This document shows positions 1 through 10,500 of a DNA stretch of 64,000 nucleotides, in pieces. Each line of letters starts with the position of its first letter. Positions within the stretch are counted from its first letter, which is position 1. Both the position numbers and the translations under genes were made by a program. The notes beneath the pieces were generated by a model. The model was given only the letters and a program-made list of their open reading frames with translations. It ran no database searches and had not been told where the DNA came from. Origin of the DNA: Nemophila menziesii (lineage: Eukaryota > Streptophyta > Magnoliopsida > Boraginales > Hydrophyllaceae); assembly GCA_029959085.1 (NCBI GenBank), contig JARWIR010000011.1, positions 12,711,840 to 12,775,839 on the forward strand, written 5' to 3'.

Positions 1-1
1 T

Positions 2-469
2 GAACTAATAGGTTATTCGGATGCTGATTATGCCGGTTGTAGACTTGATAGGAAGAGTACTAGTGGAAGTTGCCAATTCTTAGGACAATCCCTTGTTTCT
101 TGGTCTAGTAGAAAACAAAATAGTGTTGCTTTATCCACGGCCGAAGCCGAATATGTTGCGGCCGGAAATTGTGTGACTCAAATTCTTTGGATGAAACAAA
201 CCTTACTAGATTTTGGCCTAGAGTATGATTGTGTTCCCATTCGTTGTGATAACACTAGTGCCATCAACCTTACCAAAAACCCTATCCAACACTCTAGAAC
301 GAAACACATAGAAATCCGTCATCACTTTATCCGTGATCACACTCAAAAAGGGGATATTGTACTTGAATTTGTCACTTCGGAAAATCAACTAGCCGATATC
401 TTTACTAAACCTCTACCCCAAGATCTTTTTGAGAAAATTCGTAGTGAGATTGGCATGCAAATTCTCTAA
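2..469 (+). CDS. Copia polyprotein C-terminus: RNase H domain (5' partial)
   Basis: This frame is open from the window edge to the stop at 467-469, giving the last 155 residues of a copia polyprotein. RNase H degrades the RNA strand of the RNA-DNA hybrid during reverse transcription. Acidic active-site positions are visible in SDADYAG, in AEAEYVAAG, in RCDNTSA and near the end in ADIFTKPL, the standard ending of plant copia pol. No stop or frameshift is visible in this part, in contrast to the gypsy pol genes nearby, so this element may be fairly young. An internal ATG at 188 is not a real start, because homology runs upstream of it to the window edge. Confidence 0.9.
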   Translation, partial: ELIGYSDADYAGCRLDRKSTSGSCQFLGQSLVSWSSRKQNSVALSTAEAEYVAAGNCVTQILWMKQTLLDFGLEYDCVPIRCDNTSAINLTKNPIQHSRTKHIEIRHHFIRDHTQKGDIVLEFVTSENQLADIFTKPLPQDLFEKIRSEIGMQIL

Positions 470-824
470 CCATCCTTTCTTGTCTTTATTGCTTAGTGCT
501 TTTTGTGTATATTCTCTTGTTGCTAATATTTTCTTGATGTTATAGGGTCCTTGAAGCTTCTAATTGTTATCCATTTATTTCTTTAGCCTTGTTTTTACTC
601 AAAATGTTTTTTGACCCCTTAAAATTTTCAAAAATCGTATCATTGGTTCTTTTTGTTGTTGACAAAGGGGGAGAAATTTTAGTTAAACTTTTTCAAATGC
701 ATTTTGTGAGGGGGAGTTTTTATAAAAACTCTAGTGATTAGGTTGAGGGGGAGTTTTCGATCAAAACTTTATCTTAGGCATCTTCAAAAGTTTATGATTT
801 GTCAAACATCAAAAAGGGGGAGAT
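470..824 (+). promoter_or_regulatory. Copia 3' untranslated tract with four polypurine-tract-like runs
   Basis: This stretch lies between the pol stop and the LTR and has no ORF. It holds four GGGGGAG runs, near 666-672, 711-717, 747-753 and 816-822. The last one, AAAAAGGGGGAGAT, abuts the LTR start TGTTAG and should be the functional primer for plus-strand synthesis. The upstream copies resemble the multiple polypurine tracts described in Sireviruses. Confidence 0.75.
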
Positions 825-1972
825 TGTTAGCCTCACCTTGTTTTTATTCCCGTTTTAATATTCGACAAATCATCATTTAAACTAAAATTCACTTGGTATC
901 ACTTTTAAAGGTTTTCCAAAACCCCTCATTAGATTAGTTGTGTTAAATTCCTTGATTCTAAGCTTGAGCTTCAAAAGAGCAGAGGCGCGGTACACCGGAC
1001 AGAAACTGCGGTACACCGTAGTGACACAGACCAGAGGCGCGGTGCATAGGATAGCCCGTCAGTAAGCTAAGAAAATGTGCGGTACACCGGACAGAGGCGC
1101 GGTACACCGGACTGAGGCACGGACCAGGGACACGGTGCATAGGATAGTCCGACCAGTAAGCTTGAAATTAAGACGAACGTTTTCGCGGTGCACCGGACCA
1201 TACCCGCGGTACACCGCAAGAAAGGGTTTCTGCACTATTACTAGAGGACAAAGCTTATATCCGTTGGAGATAAAATAGATCCGTTAGATAGGAGCCTTTT
1301 GACCGTTGGAAGATATTTTCAGCTATATATTGGAGCTCATTCAAGACACAACTCAAGCCTTCCATCTACCAATCTTAAGAGCAATTAATATTATCATTCA
1401 AGAAGGTTTCAAAGGAGCATTCAAGTCATATTCATTCTCAAGCTACTTTATTCATATCCACTCATTTAGGAGTTTAGTTACAAAGCTTTTATAAGCACCC
1501 CTAAACACTTTTCATTTCCTCTTAGTTCTTGTAATAGATTAAGAGAGTAGTGTGAGCATAGGTTTATGCTTGGTTCCTTGTGTTGGTGATAACACAAGTG
1601 TATTTCCTTCAAGGTTTTGAAGTGGTTGTAAAGGGTTTGTAATCTCACCCGGTTTAAGAGTTACGAAGATTAGTTGAGAATCTTGCAAATCCTAAGGAGG
1701 CTTCCTTAGGTAGTGGATGTAGGGAAACTGAACCACTATACATCGTTGTGTATCGTTTTCTATCCCTTCACTCTTTACATTTCCGCACTCTATATGCTTG
1801 ATAAAATGCCTACATGAATAGCTTGATAATATTGTCTTTTAGGATTATCTAGTTATTAACTATTTAGTTTGCTAAAATAATAGGATTCAAATTAGCTTTA
1901 AATTTTATTTACTTGAAATAAAATTAGCCGATTAATTTCCATTGTCCAATTCAACCCCCCTTCTAGGACGCA
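825..1972 (+). repeat. Copia 3' LTR (1148 bp)
   Basis: It starts TGTTAG after the polypurine tract and ends GACGCA before TATAG. Its last 300 bases align by eye with the reverse complement of 58060-58500, sharing the block around GGAGGCTTCCTTAGG and the end CTAGGAC..CA. That supports the boundaries. A TATA-like TATATATT lies at 1324-1331. Upstream of it is an array of GC-rich near-palindromes (987-1217). Short ORFs here (1075-1278, 1306-1494) are incidental. Confidence 0.85.
987..1217 (+). repeat. Paired GCGGTRCACCG near-palindromes in the copia LTR
   Basis: GCGGTACACCGG-type 12-mers occur at 987, 1008, 1079, 1099, 1185 and 1206. They form three pairs with 20-21 bp between members and 92-106 bp between pairs. 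Decayed copies (GCGGTGCATAGG) lie near 1039 and 1131. The form GCGGTGCACCGC is a perfect palindrome. The layout matches the palindrome pairs in the gypsy elements of this window, although the core sequence differs. Confidence 0.85.
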
Positions 1973-1977
1973 TATAG

Positions 1978-2918
1978 TATATCAGTAGCGATTGGGTGAG
2001 TCCAGTTCAATGCGTACCAAAGAAGGGTGGTATTACTACCATCATGAATGACAAGAATGAAGCCATACCCTCGAGGACCGTTGTTGGTTGGAGAGTTTGT
2101 ATGGACTATCGAAAGTTGAACAAAGCTACTAGAAAAGACCATTTTCCACTCCCTTTCATTGATCAGATGTTGGACAAGTTAGCCGGTGGAGAGTATTATT
2201 GTTTCTTAGATGGGTATTCCGGTTACAATAAATTTGCGTAGATCCTGATGACCAACATAAAACCACTTTCACATGTCCTTTTGGTACTTTCGCATACCGA
2301 AGGATGCCTTTTGGACTATGTAATGCACCTGCTACTTTTCAACGTTGCATGATGGCAATCTTTGGTGATATGATTGATCGATTTCTTGAGGTATTCATGG
2401 ACGACTTTTCTATTTTTGGAGATAACTTTGATGATTGTTTGCAGAATCTAGAAAAAGTCTTGATTAGATGTAAGGAAACCGATCTGGTTTTGAATTGGGA
2501 GAAGTGTCACTTTATGGTCCGTGAAGGTATAGTGTTGGGACACAAAGTATCAAGTGCTGGGTTAGAAGTTGATCGTGCGAAGATTGAAGTTATCAAAACT
2601 CTTCCCCCTCCAGTTTCTGTAAAAGGGGTAAGGAGATATCTAGGCCATGCTGGTTTTTATCGCCGTTTTATCAAAGACTTCTCCAAAATTTCGAAACCTT
2701 TTGTGTAACTTACTCGAGAATTACACCAAATTCCTTTTTGATGAGGCTTTCATGAAGGCATTCCAAGAGCTCAAAGTGAATCTTGTTACTACGCCAATTG
2801 TGCTGCCACCTGATTGGAAAATTCCCTTTGAAGTTATGTGTGATGCTAGTGATTCTTCTATGGGTGCAGTGTTGGGTCAAAGAAAAGATAAAGTGTTTCA
2901 TTAAATTTATTATGCAAG
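1978..2918 (+). pseudogene. Element B reverse transcriptase, with start of RNase H (broken)
   Basis: Homology begins at the copia insertion with the residues WVSPVQCVPKKGG. It continues through the RT fingers and palm and the catalytic FMDDFSIFGDN (about 2395-2427, the gypsy equivalent of YVDD). It passes the connection domain (DFSKISKP) and the RNase H start (EVMCDASDSSMGAVLGQ). The frame breaks near 2229, where bases are lost after YSGYN, and again near 2700. A stop follows KVFH at 2902. The sequence stops at YYAS, where the solo LTR was inserted. No functional enzyme can be made. The homologous region of element A is at 9393-10500. Confidence 0.9.
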
Positions 2919-4421
2919 TGATGTCTCCTCATTTGTGATAATAAAATATACTCATGAGACATCATTTTAGGCTTATTTATTAGTCTATAGGTTGATTTTA
3001 GCTTAATTTAGTGCACTTTCCTATTTTGGGTCTTGATTTGTAGAATTATTATTTTTAGAGCATATTGGGTTTAATTGTTTATTTAGTGTGAAGCTTTAAA
3101 GATAATTATGGAGATTAATTAGAGTCCAAGTCAAAGACTACAACTTATGGAAAGAGATATGCATGGAAATTGGAGATAGAAGGAAACTGAGTTCAAATAG
3201 GAAAAGGAAAAGCTGCCTAAATCTGGGATTCTGCAGTACACGTCTAAAGATTGGTGTTTTTACCTAAGAAATAGGCCGAATTTGGTAAATTCCTTCCATA
3301 GGGCCTAGATAATTCTGTTGCGATTCTTTTGGTATCTTGTGGAGCAAAATCCGACCAATAACGAAGAAGATACACTCAAAACAACGCAGCAGTGTTTTCC
3401 TTACGAATTTGAGTTGGGCCAGGAGTCCATTACTTAAGTTTATCTCCAAGAAACGAATTAGGTCAACCTCTACACTATAAATACAGCCTCTTAACACTCT
3501 AAAATCATCCTTGGCCAGACCTTAAGGCCAAGAGGAAGCTACAACACAAGAGAAGAAGTCTGGAAGAAGCTGTGCAACAACTATGTCTCCTTCAACCTCT
3601 TATTTTGTAACTCTTTTCTCTTCCCTTCTTTGTATGAATTAATTCTATTAGTTTGAGTTTTAGCATATATGTATGAACCCTAGTTTTGATTGACATCTAT
3701 CTAATTTGGGAAATTAATGTTTTAAATTGAATTATAGTTTTTATTCTCTGTTTATGTGTTTGGATTTATGTTCTGTGTTCTTGTGGAACCGCGGCCATAT
3801 AAAATTACCATCTAGTAATTAGATCACCATTGACAACGGTGGTTAATTGCATGTTTAGCACATAACGTCTAGTATTAGGTCTGATCTGACAACCCAACCT
3901 AGCTAGATAATCACTATGGTTTAGTCCTTGTGACTATTTACCAATTACAGGAAAAGTTTGCTTAGGAAGCCTTATTGACACAGGTAAATCCTATTTTAAA
4001 CTACTGATAGCATATTGGGACCGATTGGGGAAACACTACATAATTTACCCTTACATGTTTAGAACGGCAAAACTAGTGGGGATTGCATGCTAATAACTCA
4101 AGCTAGACTTTCATACTATCTTCTTTTCTTTTCTTTTATTTGTTTTCTGTCTTTTAATTTATTAGTTTAGTTTATTTATTAGAAAACCAAATAAATATTT
4201 GTCTATCTCTTCTTCCTACTTGCGTATTATCTTTTCTATCTTTAATATCTGCACTTGATAATTTGCATAAGTTCTCTCTAACTTTCGTCAGTCCCTGAGG
4301 AACGAATCTTCTTATCATTAAAACTTGCATACGTCCTGTAATACTTGCAGTACAGTGTTAGTTTAGGGTGTGTATTTGCACTTATTTATATCATTAATTT
4401 ATCACACCTTAGGCCACACCA
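2919..4421 (+). repeat. Solo LTR (1503 bp) of an Athila-related element in B's RNase H
   Basis: It starts TGATGTCTCC and ends GGCCACACCA. It is flanked by GCAAG at 2914-2918 and 4422-4426. Removing the LTR and one GCAAG restores continuous RNase H sequence (YYAS then KTF). There is no internal region, so this is a solo LTR left by LTR-LTR recombination. A TATA box, TATAAATA, lies at 3476-3483. The first 9 bases recur inverted as GAGACATCA near 2956, forming the same terminal hairpin seen in the related LTRs. The CCTGACGGG motif of the other LTRs is not clear here. Confidence 0.9.
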
Positions 4422-4426
4422 GCAAG

Positions 4427-4714
4427 CAAGACCTTCACCAGTGCTCTAATTAACTACACAGTAACTGAAAAGGAGCTTTTAGCGGTTGTTTATGCCTTTG
4501 ACAAATTTCGTTCTTATCTCCTTGGGGTGAAAATTGTTGTATCCACCGATCATTCCGCTATTAAGTACCTTATGGAAAAGAAAGATATGAAGCCACGATT
4601 GATTAGATGGGATTTGTTGCTACATGAGTTTGATTTGGAGATTCGAGATAGAAAGGGGTGTGAAAATCAAGTTGATGATCATCTATCACGTCTAGAAGGT
4701 TCGGAGTCGAATAG
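4427..4714 (+). pseudogene. Element B RNase H C-terminal part
   Basis: This resumes B pol after the solo LTR, with [20 protein letters not shown], then [10 protein letters not shown], then [20 protein letters not shown]. That is the RNase H domain and the linker to integrase of gypsy pol. The usual ADHLSR is DDHLSR here. The frame is open to 4714, where element A was inserted at AATAG. The reading continues at 17504. This is one segment of a dead polyprotein gene. Confidence 0.9.
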
Positions 4715-6207
4715 TGATGTCTCCCTAATTGTTCTTATATTCGACCCTTGGGAGACATCATTTTTTATGTTTAATTGAATATTTTGATAAACTTTTGAGT
4801 TAAAAATACAATAATCCGGAATTTCCATTTTATTTCTAGTATTTTTGATTTATTAAACTTTTGCGCGTAATCTTGTGTATTTTAGTGAAAAGTTTGTATG
4901 TTTTAAATATTAGCTAGGAGTGGAATCCGAGAAGGGAGTCAAAGATCGTGATATGGAGTCAATATTTGAAGATAAATCCCGAAAGAAGTTGATTTTAGAG
5001 TTGCAAATTTAGAAAACAGGCCAAAGATTGCTGATTTCGAGACACTTAAGAGATGATTTAGCCGCTGACCTTTGAAGAGAATCTATTCCTTATCGAGTTA
5101 CGGAACTTTTGCAAGTGATTTCAGGTCAATCGTAATTATAACGAAGCAGCTAGAGCCGTTTTAGTGGAGGTGGTGCAGCAGTTACGGGATTTTGGGCTTA
5201 GAATTTGGGCTTGGACATTTAATTAGTGTTTTATTATTAGGTCCAAGGCCTATTCCGAATTTTAGTTTATAAAAGGAGTTCTTGACTTCTATTTTTCATA
5301 CAATTCATTCTTTACAAATTAAAACATTAGAGAGAAGCAACAGAAGAAGAAATAAGAAGCTGTAAGAGTTGGAGAGGTTCTATATCTCCGTTCTCAGCCA
5401 TTCCAATTCCGGAAATTAGGATTTCTTTATCTTTAATTTTGTAAGACAATATGAATTCCATTACTTTTAATTTAGTTTTCTTGTCAATTAGTATGAACTA
5501 ATTCCATTATAGTGCTTGAGAATGCTTTATGGGTGAATCCCAATTCTATTGAATTTCATGTTCTGAATTTGGGTTTCTGTTAAATTAAATTAAATTGGGT
5601 CTTTTACTCTTTTTAATAATTTGAGATTGTTTACTGTTTTTAGAGTCGCGAACTAAGAACGGGTATTAGTGGTAAATAGAAGCTATTGATTCTGACAAAC
5701 TTAGCTAATTTTAGGGCCAATGTGGTAAATTGCTTAATCATCTAATAGTGGATCATATTTACCCTGACGGGACTAGTGACACTCTAGGATAGCCTTATAG
5801 TCCACCCTGACGGGGGTATAAGGAATTTAGAATCCCGACCATTGTGATTGACCAATTTAGCCCTTAAACAGAATAGGTTATGAAATAGGATTAGGAAGAT
5901 CCCTTGCGTTCTCAAGTGCTACCTTCTCATACTTGCGTTTTACACTTATTTACTTGCGTTTTAGTCTTTAATTGCATTTTCCATTTAGTCTTTTATTACT
6001 TAGAAATAATAAAAACAAACAATCAATCATATTATCTTTATTTGCTTTTCTAAATGCAACCATTCATTATTCGATAAGCATTGTAGTTAACCAAACCGTC
6101 CCTGCGAACGATCCTAGAATCACTTATTACTACTTGGGACAACCGTACACTTGCGGTTGTGGTTCGATTACATTTGCATTTATTTTAGAACACACAAAGG
6201 ACCACCA
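4715..6207 (+). repeat. Element A 5' LTR (1493 bp)
   Basis: It runs from TGATGTCTCCC to GGACCACCA. Its first 11 bases recur inverted as GGGAGACATCA at about 4750-4760, so the LTR start can fold on itself. CCTGACGGG motifs lie near 5763 and 5806. Compared with the 3' LTR it lacks about 75 bp after GGGTATTAG (near 5668), including one further CCTGACGG copy. Confidence 0.93.
5268..5275 (+). promoter_or_regulatory. TATA box of element A 5' LTR
   Basis: TATAAAAG lies about 550 bp into the LTR. It is followed by an A/T-rich, CA-containing leader typical of plant Pol II starts. The same TATAAAAGG context is present in the 3' LTR and in the LTRs of element C and of the solo LTR at 52996, so it marks the U3/R promoter. 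Confidence 0.7.
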
Positions 6208-6213
6208 AGTTTT

Positions 6214-6231
6214 TGGCGCCGCTGCCGGGGA
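6214..6231 (+). promoter_or_regulatory. Primer-binding site (tRNA-Asp type)
   Basis: TGGCGCCGCTGCCGGGGA lies 6 bases after the LTR end. It matches the complement of the 3' end of plant tRNA-Asp(GUC) with one mismatch, as is usual in Athila/Tat gypsy elements. Minus-strand DNA synthesis would start here. Confidence 0.85.
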
Positions 6232-6351
6232 CGGTAGCGTGTGACCACTGTGTTTATCCTTTAGTGATAGTTGCATTTATTTTTATTTTTGTTTTATTAG
6301 TTTTACGCTTTTTGTTTGTTCATTTTTTTTCTCAGGTTTTTAGGTTGGTGT

Positions 6352-7610
6352 ATGCGAAGAAGACTCTTTAAGGATCTAGAGCCAACACCTCCGATCCTTA
6401 ATAATCCAGAATCGTTAATCAGACTTGCTAACAAAAGAAGGAGAGAATAAGAAGCCTTAGAAGTAGAAGAATTAATTAACATAATGGAGAACGTTAATAT
6501 TCAGAATCAACAAAACAATAACGAACAAGTTCAGCTAGATGCGAATGGCCAGCCTATAGCGCCACAAGTTCTTAATCATTTGGCTCCACCTGGCATTCCT
6601 TATCCTCAAGTCCAAGCTCAGATAGTGATTAATCAAGATCCATGGTTTGTTAATGGTCAGGAAGAAGTACCTTTTCGTGCTCCTGCTCTAGGAGTAGGTG
6701 CTCCAAATATAAATGTTCCAAGATTTTGTCCAGATTCGGGTATGTTAGCTCAATTCCAAAACTTTGGAAATTTTTGTGGTAAAGCTGGAGAAGATCCTAT
6801 TCGAGCAGTACAGAAATTCAAGCAGATATGTGATTCTTACATCACACAAGGGGTTTCAAGAGAACAAATGTATTTTGCTGTGTTTCGATTTTTTGTTATT
6901 GATGGAGCAAGTGAATGGCACGATTTGCAAGAACCTACGAAGATAACAATCTGGGACCAATTAGAAACTACTTTCTTTGAGAGATATTACCCAAGTAACA
7001 TGAGGTTAGATGATCAACCTGAATTAACACATTTCCGTCAAGAATATGATGAAACTTTGGGTAAGAGCTGGACAAGATTTCAAATGTGCTTACGAAGAGT
7101 TCCCGATCATGGTTTTACAGAACATCAACAGCTAAAAATATTTTACAAAGGCCTTGATAGGACTTCAAGAGAAAAATTGGATTTGCTATGTGGTGCGGGA
7201 TTTCTTCAAGTTCAACCCGTTCATGCAAAAATCATCTTGGAAAGAACAGTAAAGAATGAAGTTGGGTGGACTTCGGTAAGAACCCCGGTTAAAGGAGTGA
7301 ATAATGTTAATATAGAAGAAAAGTGTGCTACGCTTGAGAATAAGATTCAAACCACCATAGAGCAACAATTGAAACAGCTTACACTAGCTGTAAAAGAGGG
7401 ATTTTAGGGTAAGAAGGTAGTTGTGCAAGCTGCACAAGAGGTTTATATGTGTTCGATTTGCAGGGTAGATGATCATGATGAGGAAAATTGTCCGAATAAT
7501 CAAGAACCTGTGATGTTTGTGTCCAACAGAGGTAACTTTAATTCAAGTGGTAATGGATATCAGCCTAACAGAAACCATCCTGGGTTTCAATACTCAAATC
7601 CTAATGGGCA
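6352..7610 (+). pseudogene. Element A gag, N-terminal and capsid part (broken)
   Basis: The reading starts at ATG 6352 (MRRRLFKDLEPTPP, also the start in element C). It hits TAA at 6448-6450, where C has CAA. It reopens from ATG 6484 and runs through the retrotransposon gag domain (about 6720-7240, with EWHDLQEPTKITIWDQL and RRVPDHGFTEHQQLKIFY) to a TAG at 7405. It continues in the same frame through a Cys-rich segment (CSICRVDDHDEENC, a CCHC-like knuckle) until a 1-bp deletion near 7610 shifts the frame. Gag forms the virus-like particle. Downstream, gag C-terminus and protease follow in another frame. Confidence 0.88.
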
Positions 7611-9392
7611 GCCAATCCTACATATGCGTACCAGCCGCGTCCCCAAGGTAACAACTACAATCCAAGACCACACAATAATTATCAAGGAGGACAGAATCAA
7701 GGAAATTATGTGCAAAGACAAGCTCCTCAAGACATTTACAATGAAACCCTGAACCAAAATGCCTTACCTGCCCATCCACAAGAAGGTGTAGTTACTCTTC
7801 AGAAAACCGTAGAAAGCTTAATTGCTCTTCAGACACAAGCTATGGAACGTCAACAAGCAGCTGACGCAAACATGAAGCTATTACATAATCAAATGGATCA
7901 ATTCGCAAAACAGCTTAATCAGCGTCCACAAGGGCAACTCCCTAGTGACACAGAAAATCCGAGACAACATGAAGATTGCAAAGCCGTTACATTAAGAAGT
8001 GGTAAGAACCTCCCTCCGCCTCTTTTTCCTGTTATGAAAGAGAAAGAAGTTCCAAGGAAAGAAAAGGAAGTGGGTGAGAAAGAGAAAGATAGTGAGGTTG
8101 AAGAAATAGAGAAGCAAAGTGAGATTCCAAAGAAAAGAGATGAAGTTATGAGTAATCGCCCTCCTCCACCATTTCCGTCTCGAGTTCAGAAAAAGGGTGA
8201 CTTGGCCGATTTTCAGAAGTTCTTTAATAGAGTGAAGGGCCTTAGTATTAATATTCCGTCGTTAGAAGCGATTCGAGATATTCCTAAGTATACGAAATTT
8301 ATGAAGAGGGCCCTCACTAATAAAAGGCCATACTGTGACAATGAGATGATTGGTCTTCCCGAAGAGTGTAGTGCTATATGTCAGAGTAAATTGCCTCCGA
8401 AGTTAGTTGATCCGGGGAGTTTCACTATTCCGATATCGATTGGAGAAGAATGGAAAGGTAAAGCACTCTGCGATTTGGGTGCGAGCATTAATCTGATGCC
8501 CAAATCGATCTTTGATAAGCTAAAAATTGGAGAAGCAAGACCTACCTCTATGGTCTTGCAAATGGAGGACAGGTCTCTTGCACATCCAGAAGGCCGAATT
8601 GAAGATGTCCTTGTTAAGGCAGGTACACTTATATTTCCCGTTGATTTCGTTATAGTTGAATACGACGCGGATAGAAATGTCCCCATTATTTTGGGTAGAC
8701 CATTTCTAGCCACGGGGCGTACATTGATTGATGTAGAAAATGGCGAATTAACGATGAGGATACAAGACGAGGAGGTCAAATTAAATGTGTTCCGAGCTAT
8801 GAAATTTCCAGATTCTCAAGAAGATTGCTTCAGAATGGATGTAGTTGAGCAGGCATCGCAAGAGGTATTTGATTGTTTAAATTGTGATGATATTTTGCAG
8901 GCCGCTTTAACATTAGACATACCTGAGATGATGGAAGAGCTTGCCGAAACAGTGGCAGCTTTCAATTCTGAAAATCCGAAGTATAGGCGTCTTGCCTATG
9001 AACCTGTGAGAGAACCGGGGGAGATTATTCCTAAAAAGAAGCCTTCAATTGAATCTCCTCTGGAATTAGAAGAAAAGCCCTTGCCAGCACACTTGAGGTA
9101 TGCGTATTTAGGTACTAATGAAACTCTACCTGTTATTGTTACAGCGAATTTAACAGGTCCTCAAGAAGATAAACTGTTGCGTGTGTTGAGGGCTAACAAA
9201 GAGGCAATAGGTTGGACAATTGCTGATATCAAAGGTATTAGTCCCTCCTATTGTCAACACAAAATCATACTTGAAGATGATAACGCACGCTCAGTTGAAG
9301 GTCAAAGAAGATTAATGCCCGTTATGAAGGATGTAGTGAAGAAGGAGGTTATCAAGCTTTTAGATGCGGGAGTGATTATTTATCCCATTTGA
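7611..9392 (+). pseudogene. Element A gag C-terminus, aspartic protease and RT N-terminus
   Basis: The clearly open part runs from 7710. It holds a Gln-rich helical segment (QTQAMERQQAADANMKLLH), a charged Lys/Glu linker and PPPPFPSR. It then has the protease, with catalytic CDLGASINLMP (about 8469-8501) and the flap/strand region NVPIILGRPFLATG (about 8677-8718). It ends with the RT N-terminal extension (ADIKGISPSYCQHKI). The DLG triad replaces the DTG/DSG of most retroviral proteases and is normal for this lineage. A TGA at 9390-9392 cuts the reading just before WVSPVQ. RT continues in the same frame after the stop. Confidence 0.88.
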
Positions 9393-10500
9393 AGTAGTGA
9401 ATGGGTGAGCCCAGTTCAGTGTGTACCGAATAAAGGAGGAATGACAACAGTTCTTAATGATAAAAATGAAGCGATTCCTTCAAGAACGGTAGTCGGTTGG
9501 AGAGTTCGCATGGATTACAGAAAGCTGAACAAAGCCACCAGAAAAGATCACTTCCCTTTGCCCTTCATTGATCAAATGTTAGATAAATTAGCCGGAAGAG
9601 AATACTACTGTTTCTTGGATGGTTACTCCGGGTATAATCAGATTTACGTGGCTCTAGAAGATCAACATAAAACTACGTTTACATTCCCCTTTGGTACTTT
9701 TGCATATCGCAGAATGCCATTTGGGTTATGTAATGCCCCTGCTACCTTTCAAAGATGCATGATGGCCATCTCTGGGATATGATCGACAATTTTCTTGAAG
9801 TTTTTATGGACGATTTCTCCTTGTTTGGTGATGATTTCGATAGATGTTTGGATAACTTGGAGAAAGTGTTAATCAGATGCAAGGAAACAGATTTGGTCTT
9901 AAACTGGGAGAAGTGTCATTTCATGGTTCGTATCGTTCTGGGTCACAAAGTTTCGAGTGCTGGGTTAGAGGTTGATAGAGCGAAGATAGAGGTAATTAAA
10001 ACTCTTCCCCCTCCTGTTTCCGTTAAAGGGGTAAGGAGTTTTCTTGGCCATTCTGGCTTTTATAGGCGTTTTATTAAAGATTTTTCTAAGATTGCTAAAC
10101 CGTTATGCAACTTACTCGAAAAGGATTCCAAATTCCTTTTTGATGAAGCTTGTTTAGCGGCCTTCCAAGCAATCAAAGAAAAGCTTATTTCGGCTCCTAT
10201 AGTATTACCTCCATATTGGAATTTACCGTTTGAGGTTATGTGTGATGCGAGTGCTTTGTGTATGGGAGCTGTATTAGGACAAAGAAAAGAGAAAGTTTTT
10301 CGTTCGATTTACTATGCTAGTAAAACTTTTAATGGTGCTCAAATTAATTACACGGTTACAGAAAAAGAGTTTCTAGCAGTTGTATATTCATTTGATAAAT
10401 TTCGCTCTTATCTTCTTGGAGCGAAAGTTATTGTTTATACAGATCATTCCGCGATTAGATATCTTATGGAAAATAAGGACGCTAAACCGAGGTTAATCAG
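9393..10500 (+). pseudogene. Element A reverse transcriptase and RNase H (broken)
   Basis: RT runs from WVSPVQCVPNKGG through MDYRKLNKATRKDHFPLPF and FLDGYSGYNQIYVALED. A frameshift near 9776, after CMMAI, is followed by the catalytic [11 protein letters not shown] in another frame. Two residues (EG) present in element B are missing after CHFMVR, an in-frame 6-bp deletion. RNase H follows ([34 protein letters not shown]) until a further frameshift at RLIRW near 10503. All RT and RNase H landmarks are recognisable, but no single reading frame spans them. Confidence 0.9.

Larger units (their letters stand above)
1..1972 (+). mobile_element. 3' end of a Ty1/copia LTR retrotransposon
   Basis: The window opens inside the pol gene of a copia element. 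It then shows the RNase H end, a 3' untranslated tract with several GGGGGAG runs, and a complete 3' LTR ending CTAGGACGCA at 1972. The next bases, TATAG (1973-1977), are the probable target duplication, because gypsy pol sequence (element B) starts right there. The 5' part and 5' LTR lie outside the window. Several polypurine tracts and palindromic LTR repeats are traits reported for the Sirevirus lineage, so that placement is likely but is an inference. A related solo LTR lies at 58060-59645 on the other strand. Confidence 0.85.

Noticed and set aside
1075..1494. Small genes in the copia LTR
   Set aside because: They lie wholly within the LTR, are not conserved in the related LTR at 58060-59645, and the first only translates the GC-rich repeats.
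6214..6231. A tRNA-Asp gene fragment
   Set aside because: Only the 18-nt complement of the tRNA 3' end is present, at the primer-binding position of an LTR element. There is no cloverleaf.
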